From contig CAJKFC010000099.1 of the NCBI GenBank assembly GCA_905199135.1, positions 1 to 6,626 on the forward strand: a stretch of 6,626 nt of DNA. Reading direction: 5' to 3'. The first letter of the stretch is position 1; each line of letters opens with the position of its first letter. This DNA is from an uncultured Eubacteriales bacterium. GTDB lineage: Bacteria; Bacillota; Clostridia; Oscillospirales; Butyricicoccaceae. Below are positions 1 to 4,732 of this stretch, piece after piece. The notes below the pieces were generated by a model. It worked only from the letters and a program-made list of their open reading frames with translations, did no database searches and was not told where the DNA came from. The position numbers were made by a program, and so were the translations under genes.

Positions 1-870
1 GGCTTTATGCACGCCTGCGGCCACGACGGTCATATGGCCATGCTTCTGGCCCTGTCCGACTATCTGGCAGAAAATTATAAAAAATACAAGTTCAATATAG
101 TTCTCATATTCCAGCCTGCCGAGGAGAGTGTCGGCGGCGCAAAGCCGATAATCGAAAGCGGCGAGCTTGACAAGCTCAATATCACCAAGATCTTCGGCTA
201 CCATGTATGGCCCGAAGAGGAGATAGGCGTCATCACCACAAAGGCAGGTCCTCTTATGGCGAGAACCTCCGAGCTGACCGTCACTGTCAACGGCAAGAGC
301 TCCCATGTGGCAAGCGCCGACATGGGCGTCGACGCCAACGAGGTTTTGGCTCACATCATCTGCGACGCCTATAAGATGAGACAGGAAGAGCTTCCCGAAG
401 GCACTTTAAGCCTTCTCCGCTTCGGCACGGTAAACGGCGGTGTTGTACGCAACATTATTGCCGATAAGGCTGTCGCCGCAGGATCTCTCAGAACCTTTGA
501 CGACGGTGTATTCGATTTCCTTCTCAGAAGGCTCAAGGAGATATGCGCCGAAAACGACAAGAAGTTCGGCAGCACTACTGTAATCGAAGCCACCGAAGGC
601 TATCCCGCAGTCATGAACGATCCCGAGCTCTATGAGGATTACAAGGAGATCGTCAAAAGATCGGGCGCCGTATTCAAAGAGCGCGAGATGCCTCACATGA
701 CCGGCGAGGACTTCGCCTTCTATCAGAAGAAATGGCCGGGAGTTTTCGCATTTTTGGGCGTCGGTCTTGTGCCCGCTCTCCACAACAACCGTTTTGACTT
801 TGACGAAAAGGCCCTCAAGTACGGCATAGACAACTTTGTTGCCCTTCTCGACTACTACAACGAGAAATAA
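1..870 (+). CDS. M20 family amidohydrolase (M20D-like), 5' end outside window
   Basis: Metal-dependent hydrolase of the M20 amidohydrolase family, whose members remove acyl groups from N-acyl amino acids or related amides in the cytoplasm. The frame is open from base 1, so the N-terminal ~100 residues lie off the left edge; 289 residues are visible against ~390 for the family. Counting the ATG at base 7 as residue 1, HACGHDGH (2-9) gives metal-ligand Cys4 and His6, QPAEES (36-41) gives the catalytic and metal-ligand Glu pair, and His66 in YHVWPE is another ligand. A dimerisation or lid domain follows (about 80-190), then GEDF (233-236) and the last His259 in LHNNRFDFDE. All expected catalytic residues in the visible part are intact. 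The substrate cannot be read from the sequence: hippurate-hydrolase-like, IAA-amino-acid-hydrolase-like or diaminopimelate-deacetylase-like enzymes share these motifs. The next gene starts 9 bp downstream, so they are probably co-transcribed. Confidence 0.93.
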   Translation, partial: GFMHACGHDGHMAMLLALSDYLAENYKKYKFNIVLIFQPAEESVGGAKPIIESGELDKLNITKIFGYHVWPEEEIGVITTKAGPLMARTSELTVTVNGKSSHVASADMGVDANEVLAHIICDAYKMRQEELPEGTLSLLRFGTVNGGVVRNIIADKAVAAGSLRTFDDGVFDFLLRRLKEICAENDKKFGSTTVIEATEGYPAVMNDPELYEDYKEIVKRSGAVFKEREMPHMTGEDFAFYQKKWPGVFAFLGVGLVPALHNNRFDFDEKALKYGIDNFVALLDYYNEK

Positions 871-879
871 ACTGCTCAT

Positions 880-1542
880 ATGGATATTGCGTCATTTATA
901 ATCTCCGCGATAGAGATTTTGGGCACTATCGCCTTTTCTCTTTCGGGCACCCTTGTGGGAATAGACCGCGGACTGGACTTTTTCGGAGTTATAGTTCTCG
1001 GCTGCGCCACATCGGTAGGCGGAGGAATACTAAGGGACATTCTTTTGGGTAAAACCCCTCCCACCGCCTTTATGGACCCCAAATATGTGGCCATCGCTTT
1101 TGTGGCGTCCTTTATCGCGATACTCATATCCAAGCATTACATAAAATATGTAACTCCCGAAAAGCTCAAGGCATTTATGGTGGCCATCGGCGTATTCGAC
1201 GCCATGGGACTGGGTATGTTCACCGTCATCGGAATGAACGCCGCCATCTCCATGGGCTACACAGATAACCTCTTTCTGCTCATCTTCATCGGCGTCATGA
1301 CGGGAGTGGGCGGAGGAGTCATGCGCGATGTATTTGTCCACAAGACCCCGATAATCTTCAAAAAGGACATTTACGCCACCGCCGCCATAATAGGAGGTCT
1401 GTGCTATTACTATTCCTTGAAGCTCGGCTTTTTGCAGATAACCTCCATGATGATAGGAGCGGGCGTAATAATCGCCATAAGATTTGTGTCGATGTACTAC
1501 GACCTCAATCTGCCGAAATTTGAGCAGGGACATTTTGATTAA
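880..1542 (+). CDS. TRIC/UPF0126 family membrane protein (putative cation channel or glycine-transporter-like)
   Basis: A 220-aa integral membrane protein of the UPF0126/TRIC-like family (Pfam Gly_transporter, the YicG/YadS type). It shows the family's internal duplication: GGGILRD at 47-53 followed by KTP at 58-60 in the first half, and GGGVMRD at 144-150 followed by KTP at 155-157 in the second. About seven hydrophobic segments are visible (roughly 5-23, 33-50, 68-84, 98-117, 129-146, 166-183 and 188-204). Family members are inner-membrane proteins linked to cation flux or glycine uptake; the transported species is not shown by the sequence. The ATG lies 9 bp after the amidohydrolase stop and has only a weak SD (GAGAAA overlapping the upstream stop), which suggests translational coupling. 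The length is normal for the family and nothing is broken. Confidence 0.9.
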   Translation: MDIASFIISAIEILGTIAFSLSGTLVGIDRGLDFFGVIVLGCATSVGGGILRDILLGKTPPTAFMDPKYVAIAFVASFIAILISKHYIKYVTPEKLKAFMVAIGVFDAMGLGMFTVIGMNAAISMGYTDNLFLLIFIGVMTGVGGGVMRDVFVHKTPIIFKKDIYATAAIIGGLCYYYSLKLGFLQITSMMIGAGVIIAIRFVSMYYDLNLPKFEQGHFD

Positions 1543-1550
1543 AAAGAAAA

Positions 1551-1573
1551 GGCAGAGGGATTTACCCTCTGCC
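1551..1573. terminator. Perfect 9-bp hairpin between TRIC and DUF554 genes
   Basis: GGCAGAGGG (1551-1559) and CCCTCTGCC (1565-1573) form a perfect 9-bp stem around a 5-nt ATTTA loop, 8 nt after the TRIC stop codon. On the plus strand it is followed by TGTTACCTTT, a poor U-tract. On the minus strand it would be followed by TTTTCTTTTT, a much better one, although no minus-strand gene arrives here. It may act as a leaky terminator or as a 3'-end stabiliser or processing site between two co-transcribed genes. The downstream SD begins only 11 nt after the stem. Confidence 0.6.
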
Positions 1574-1583
1574 TGTTACCTTT

Positions 1584-1590
1584 AAAGGAG
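1584..1590 (+). promoter_or_regulatory. Ribosome binding site of the DUF554 gene
   Basis: AAAGGAG lies 6 nt before the ATG at 1597, a well-spaced SD that supports this start. Confidence 0.75.
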
Positions 1591-1596
1591 CATAAA

Positions 1597-2277
1597 ATGA
1601 TAGGAACTTTTACAAACTGCGCCACCATAATAATCGGCAGCTTTATAGGCAGCCGACTTAAAAACGGTCTGCCCGCAAAATACAAGGATATCATGATGAC
1701 CAGCATGGGTCTTGCCGCCTCTATGCTCGGCATAAACGCCGTGGCGGGAAACATGCCGAACAGCACCTTTCCCGTGCTTTTCATAATAAGCCTCGCCATA
1801 GGCGGACTCATCGGTCAGAAACTTGAAATCGACGACAAATTTCAGTCTGTCGCCAACAAATTCGGCAAAGACGGCCTTGCCCGCGGCCTTTCGACGGCGG
1901 TACTGCTCTTTTGCATAGGCACTCTCTCGATTCTCGGCCCCATTCAGAGCGCCCTCTACGGCGACCACACATATCTCTTCACCAACGCCACCTTGGATCT
2001 CGTCACCAGCATGGTTCTGGCTGCAAACTTCGGCTTCGGCATAGCCCTCGCCGCGGTTGTGCTCTTTTTCTGGCAGGGCTCAATTTACCTTCTGGCAGGG
2101 CTGCTCTCCCCTTTTCTCACTCCCGAGCTCATGTGCGAGATCTCGATAATCGGCGGCATACTGATTTTCTCCTCGGGCATATCCATTCTGGAGATAAAAA
2201 AGATTCCCACGATAAATCTTTTGCCCGCTCTGCTTGTGCCCCCCGTGTTCTTCATAATAAAGAACCTTATAGTCTGA
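1597..2277 (+). CDS. DUF554 family membrane protein
   Basis: A 226-aa polytopic membrane protein of the DUF554 family (Bacillus YdfK-like); its function is unknown. Family features visible are the N-terminal segment ending GSFIGSRLKNGLP (14-26), the GGLIGQKLEID stretch (69-79) leading into a soluble helix (80-98), CIGTLSILGPIQ (106-117), the segment TNATLDLVTSMVLA (129-142), and a C-terminal GGILIFSSGISIL (186-198). About six or seven hydrophobic helices are present and the length is usual. The start is set by a good SD (AAAGGAG, 6 nt). The gene follows the TRIC gene by 54 bp with only the hairpin between them, and I see no separate promoter, so read-through from the upstream genes is likely. 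Its TGA stop directly abuts the stop codon of the converging DUF5655 gene. Confidence 0.9.
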   Translation: MIGTFTNCATIIIGSFIGSRLKNGLPAKYKDIMMTSMGLAASMLGINAVAGNMPNSTFPVLFIISLAIGGLIGQKLEIDDKFQSVANKFGKDGLARGLSTAVLLFCIGTLSILGPIQSALYGDHTYLFTNATLDLVTSMVLAANFGFGIALAAVVLFFWQGSIYLLAGLLSPFLTPELMCEISIIGGILIFSSGISILEIKKIPTINLLPALLVPPVFFIIKNLIV

Positions 2278-2652
2278 TTATTTGGACACGGCGAACTCGT
2301 ATGCCTCGTCTATCAAACTCAAAAGCTCCTCATCTATGTCCTCCTCTTTTGTGACGAGGACATGATGGGTCCAGCGGTTCGGATAAGCCTCCACCGCCAT
2401 GGCAACTCTTTCCGACTGTTTTCTGTATCCGAGTCCCAAAGACAGCAGAAGATATTCCTTCGGCCAGTCTTTATCCCTCCTGTAAGGCAGAGATACCGAC
2501 ATAAATACATACCTGTTCCGAAAAGATATCTGAATCTTTGCAGCCTTTATCTCCGTGGCAGGATATCTGCCCTCAAGCTTCTCTTTCAAAACCAGATAAA
2601 GCGGCAGCATGTTCGGCATTTTGTCAAAGTACATAAGTTCTTCGTTTTCCAT
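2278..2652 (-). CDS. DUF5655 domain protein
   Basis: A small soluble protein (124 aa from the chosen start) of the DUF5655 family, with no known function. Recognisable family features are the helical N-terminus, KAAKIQISFRNR (36-47), the strand segment around 48-55, and the signature YPNRWTHHV (90-98) followed by an acidic helical tail (DEELLSLIDEAYEFA, 107-121). Two starts are possible. An ATG at 2679 overlaps the pgeF stop as ATGA but has no SD. The ATG at 2652 is preceded by AAAGGGGG (8 nt spacing) and GGAG (3 nt spacing). I favour 2652 because of these SDs and because family homology appears to begin near there. It is the last gene of the minus operon; no terminator is visible after its stop. 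Confidence 0.85.
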   Translation of the reverse strand: MENEELMYFDKMPNMLPLYLVLKEKLEGRYPATEIKAAKIQISFRNRYVFMSVSLPYRRDKDWPKEYLLLSLGLGYRKQSERVAMAVEAYPNRWTHHVLVTKEEDIDEELLSLIDEAYEFAVSK

Positions 2653-2675
2653 GCTCTCCGCCCCCTTTAAAAATA

Positions 2676-3476
2676 TCATTTCAGCGTAATAAAGGCCCCA
2701 TGGACTCCTCTTTTGAGTCCGTTTCTCCTGTGAGACCAGTAAAGCTCACTGTCTTTACAGTATGTGCATATGCGGCTCACATCTATATTTTCCGCCCTTA
2801 CGCCCCGCTCTTTCAGCCTGTATTCTGTTATTGCATTGATGTCGGGGTGATATTTTTTGCCCTTTATCTTGAAAAATCTCTCTATGTCCTGCCCGTAGGC
2901 GTTTACAAAGGCGTCGAATACATCTCTGTCGCACTCAAAACAGTCCTGACAGATGCTGGGGCCTATGGTCACAATGAGGTTTTCCGCCTTTGTGCCATAT
3001 TCTTTTTCCATAAGATCTATCGTCTTTTTTGAAATATCAAGGACTGTGCCCCTCCATCCCGAGTGGCAAAGACCTATCGCCTCATTTTCCCTGTCGTAAA
3101 GCAACAGAACTTGACAGTCGGCATAAAATCCCGACAGAACCACACCTTTTACATTGGTGACAAGGCCGTCGTTATCAAGGGCGGCTATTCTGTAACCGTG
3201 TCCGCCCTCCACCTTGCACACCTTGTCTCTGTGAACCTGCTGTGTTCTGACCACATCGTCAAAATCTCTGCCTATTCCCCTTGCCGCTATGGCAAAGTTC
3301 TGATGTACGCTGTCTGCGGTGTTGTCGGTATAGCGAAAGCTGAGGCTTTCATGGTCGCCTGTGCTTGTTCCGCCCTTTTGGGTGGAATAGAAATGATCCA
3401 CCCCTTTTTCTCTCTCCAAAAGCGAGGATTTGAGCATCAAAAGCCCGTTCTCGCCTGTTCTGTATTCAAAACTCAT
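2676..3476 (-). CDS. pgeF: Peptidoglycan editing factor PgeF / YfiH multicopper-oxidase-like protein
   Basis: A 266-aa cytoplasmic protein of the YfiH/YlmD/PgeF family (CNF1/laccase-like domain). Characterised relatives hydrolyse misincorporated L-Ser-containing UDP-MurNAc precursors; purine nucleoside phosphorylase and deaminase activities are also known in the family. The metal/active-site triad is visible: His82 in TQQVH, Cys121 in ADCQVLLLYD, and His138 in HSGWRGT (138-144). IGPSI (171-175) and the C-terminal CTYC (237-240) with YWSHRRNG (246-253) are further family signatures. The usual AHAGWRG is CHSGWRG here and the usual proline after ADC is missing; both look like tolerated variation. 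The ATG follows the ymdB stop by one base, with AGGAAAG upstream inside ymdB, so it is translated as part of the operon. Confidence 0.93.
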   Translation of the reverse strand: MSFEYRTGENGLLMLKSSLLEREKGVDHFYSTQKGGTSTGDHESLSFRYTDNTADSVHQNFAIAARGIGRDFDDVVRTQQVHRDKVCKVEGGHGYRIAALDNDGLVTNVKGVVLSGFYADCQVLLLYDRENEAIGLCHSGWRGTVLDISKKTIDLMEKEYGTKAENLIVTIGPSICQDCFECDRDVFDAFVNAYGQDIERFFKIKGKKYHPDINAITEYRLKERGVRAENIDVSRICTYCKDSELYWSHRRNGLKRGVHGAFITLK

Positions 3477-3477
3477 A

Positions 3478-4245
3478 TTATCTTTCCTGTATCCTCAAAA
3501 CATCTGTGCATTTTCCGTTTTCGTCCAGAGTAAACACTATTCCGCACAAAAACGGAGCTTCCTTTGATTCTTTATGTCTGCCGACTATGTCGCCTCTGAA
3601 ACGGGCCACCGCCTGCTCCCTGTCGACGCCTATCACCGAATGATACGCTCCGCACATTCCCACATCGGTTATATATCCCGTGCCGAGAGGCAGTATCTGC
3701 TCATCGGCCGTCTGAACATGGGTATGGGTGCCGAAAACGGCCGAAACTCTTCCGTCGAGAAAGTATCCCATGGCCTTTTTTTCGCTGGTGGTCTCGGCGT
3801 GAAAGTCGACAATATATATGTCACTGTCGTCCTTTTTCAGAAATTCATCTATTATTCTGAAGGGGTTTTCATAGTCAAACCTTCCCATGTGCGCCCTGCC
3901 CAAAAGGGGAATGACGCACACCGTTTTACCGCAGACCTCCATTTTGCTGTATCCGAATCCCGGCTGCTGAGGCGGCAGGTTCATGGGTCTCGCCATGTAT
4001 CGGCACTCATCTGCGTAGTCGTGTATCTGATGCATGTCGAGAGCGTGGTTTCCCAAAGTTATGATGTCGGCTCCCGCGGCGAATATCTCGTCTGCATGGG
4101 AGGGCACAAGGCCGTTTCCGCCGCTGTTTTCGCCGTTTACTATGACCATATCGGCGCCGTGCTGTTTTTTGAGTTTTCTCAGCATTTTTGCGAGAAAATC
4201 CAGCCCTACTCTGCCGTATACATCCCCTACGACAAGTATTTTCAT
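3478..4245 (-). CDS. ymdB: YmdB-like metallophosphoesterase (TIGR00282 family)
   Basis: A 255-aa calcineurin-like metallophosphoesterase of the YmdB family. Bacillus YmdB is a cytoplasmic 2',3'-cyclic-nucleotide phosphodiesterase that influences biofilm and motility decisions. The dinuclear metal site is complete: Asp8 in GDVYGR (7-12), Glu39 and Asn40 in NGEN (37-40), Asn66 and His67 in GNHALD (65-70), His149 in DFHAETTSEK (147-156), and His174 and His176 in GTHTHVQTAD (172-181). TDVGMCG follows as a further signature. The family usually has Trp in GNHxWD; Leu is found here. Length is typical. It is the first gene of a three-gene minus operon with pgeF and the DUF5655 gene, driven by a promoter at 4285-4313. 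GGTGA 6 nt before the ATG is a modest SD. Confidence 0.93.
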   Translation of the reverse strand: MKILVVGDVYGRVGLDFLAKMLRKLKKQHGADMVIVNGENSGGNGLVPSHADEIFAAGADIITLGNHALDMHQIHDYADECRYMARPMNLPPQQPGFGYSKMEVCGKTVCVIPLLGRAHMGRFDYENPFRIIDEFLKKDDSDIYIVDFHAETTSEKKAMGYFLDGRVSAVFGTHTHVQTADEQILPLGTGYITDVGMCGAYHSVIGVDREQAVARFRGDIVGRHKESKEAPFLCGIVFTLDENGKCTDVLRIQER

Positions 4246-4265
4246 TATATTTCACCGTCTCTCTC

Positions 4266-4294
4266 TTGACAAAATTACATAAATATTGTATCAT
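4266..4294 (+). promoter_or_regulatory. Sigma-70/SigA-type promoter facing the tRNA-Arg gene
   Basis: TTGACA (4266-4271, exact consensus), a 17-bp spacer and TATCAT (4289-4294) form a strong plus-strand promoter. Transcription would start near 4301 and run about 137 nt before the mature tRNA. It overlaps the oppositely oriented ymdB promoter, so the two probably cannot be bound by RNA polymerase at once. Confidence 0.75.
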
Positions 4295-4313
4295 ATTTAT
4301 TGTCACATATCAA
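4285..4313 (-). promoter_or_regulatory. Sigma-70/SigA-type promoter for the ymdB operon
   Basis: Reading the minus strand, TTGATA (4313-4308), a 17-bp spacer and TACAAT (4290-4285) form a near-consensus promoter, with an extended -10 TG at 4293-4292. Transcription would start near 4278, about 33 nt before the ymdB ATG. Its -10 box overlaps the -10 box of the plus-strand promoter at 4266-4294. Confidence 0.75.
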
Positions 4314-4406
4314 CCGTAGTTTTAAAAGGCACGCCTCCTTAGTTAAATGGATATAATAAACCCCTCCTAAGAGAACTAACTACGGTTCACTAAAGGAGGC
4401 GGCGTG
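4312..4406 (+). promoter_or_regulatory. Structured leader with interleaved inverted repeats before tRNA-Arg
   Basis: AACCGTAGTT (4312-4321) is a perfect 10-bp inverted repeat of AACTACGGTT (4378-4387). CACGCCTCCTTAGT (4330-4343) is complementary to ACTAAAGGAGGCGGCGTG (4389-4406) apart from small bulges in the right arm, including the uninterrupted GCCTCCTT/AAGGAGGC. The arms alternate left1-left2-right1-right2, so the transcript could form a pseudoknot or two exclusive hairpins. CCCTCCTAAG at 4362-4371 repeats the tRNA anticodon-loop sequence at 4468-4477. No known riboswitch or T-box signature is recognised, and no convincing ORF is present. Confidence 0.5.
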
Positions 4407-4437
4407 GGATAACTTTGTTAAGTTCAAAATTTAATAT

Positions 4438-4514
4438 GTGCCAGTAGCTCAGTTGGATAGAGCACCGCCCTCCTAAGGCGGGTGTCGGGGGTTCAAGTCC
4501 CTTCTGGCACGCCA
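4438..4514 (+). tRNA. tRNA-Arg(CCU), CCA encoded
   Basis: A full cloverleaf can be folded. The acceptor stem is GTGCCAG (4438-4444) with CTGGCAC (4504-4510). The D stem is GCTC/GAGC (4447-4450, 4460-4463) with loop AGTTGGATA. The anticodon stem is CCGCC/GGCGG (4465-4469, 4477-4481) with loop CTCCTAA (4470-4476), giving anticodon CCT at 4472-4474, which reads AGG. The variable loop is 5 nt. The T stem is GGGGG/CCCTT (4487-4491, 4499-4503, two G-U pairs) with loop TTCAAGT. Discriminator G4511 is followed by an encoded CCA (4512-4514). The promoter is at 4266-4294 and the terminator at 4549-4590. The adjacent integrase suggests that its 3' half serves as an attachment site. Confidence 0.96.
4470..4514. 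other. Probable attL core within the 3' half of tRNA-Arg
   Basis: Tyrosine-recombinase elements commonly insert into the 3' half of tRNA genes, leaving the tRNA intact at one end and a partial copy at the other. Here an integrase gene lies directly downstream of an intact tRNA, and arm-like repeats sit between them. The exact core cannot be defined because the partner copy (attR) would be outside the window to the right; the limits given are only the anticodon loop to the CCA end. Confidence 0.5.
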
Positions 4515-4548
4515 GACAATCATTGTCGGATAAGGGTTTCCGGCGTTT

Positions 4549-4590
4549 TTGCTTGCTTACAAGTTGCGATTGTAGGCAAGCAATTTTTTT
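4549..4590 (+). terminator. Strong intrinsic terminator after tRNA-Arg
   Basis: TTGCTTGCTTACAA (4549-4562) pairs along its full length with TTGTAGGCAAGCAA (4570-4583), giving a 14-bp stem with one G-U pair and a 7-nt loop, followed by seven T (4584-4590). On the minus strand the stem is followed by A residues, so it should stop only plus-strand transcription. It lies beyond the presumed att core and would then be element DNA. Confidence 0.88.
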
Positions 4591-4632
4591 ACCTTTCATT
4601 TATGTTCCCCATCCTTTTTTCGGGCTAACACA

Positions 4633-4732
4633 GCTAAGGTTTTTGCTCATACAGGAAGGCTGTTTTTGAGGTGAAAATCACCCCTGCTAAGGTTTTTGAA
4701 GCCTTCTGCGGAAATTTGCGCTAAGGTTTTAT
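4633..4732. repeat. Three direct repeats GCTAAGGTTTT, candidate integrase arm-binding sites
   Basis: GCTAAGGTTTTTG occurs at 4633-4645 and 4686-4698, and GCTAAGGTTTT followed by AT at 4720-4732. The starts are 53 and 34 bp apart. The third copy contains the integrase stop codon (4721-4723), so the end of the integrase gene is part of the repeat. Short direct repeats near an attachment end are typical sites for the N-terminal arm-binding domain of large tyrosine recombinases. Between the copies are a small hairpin, GGTGA/TCACC (4670-4674, 4678-4682), and an inverted repeat GAAGGCT/AGCCTTC (4655-4661, 4700-4706). Confidence 0.65.

Noticed and set aside
406..879. 157-aa minus-strand ORF antisense to the amidohydrolase
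   Set aside because: It lies fully opposite a gene with all M20 motifs, has no recognisable domain and no operon context; a shadow of codon bias.
1911..2354. 147-aa plus-strand ORF rich in Arg, His and Ser
   Set aside because: It is out of frame with DUF554, has an implausible composition and crosses into the converging gene.
4352..4357. TATAAT as a second tRNA promoter -10 box
   Set aside because: No acceptable -35 box lies 16-18 bp upstream and the TG spacing is wrong; the promoter at 4266-4294 is much better.
4347..4370. Seven-codon ORF (MDIINPS) in the tRNA leader as a leader peptide
   Set aside because: It has no SD and no Arg codons, and the downstream gene is a tRNA, so a translation-attenuation role makes little sense.
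4312..4406. T-box riboswitch in the leader
   Set aside because: The conserved T-box sequence and a downstream amino-acid gene are missing; the downstream gene is itself a tRNA.
4390..4599. 69-aa minus-strand ORF across the tRNA
   Set aside because: Its centre is the antisense translation of the tRNA-Arg gene and the rest covers the terminator; such ORFs are a common artefact over tRNAs.
4633..4732. CRISPR-like array
   Set aside because: There are only three short 11-13-bp repeats at unequal spacing with no spacer-like units or cas genes; arm sites explain them better.
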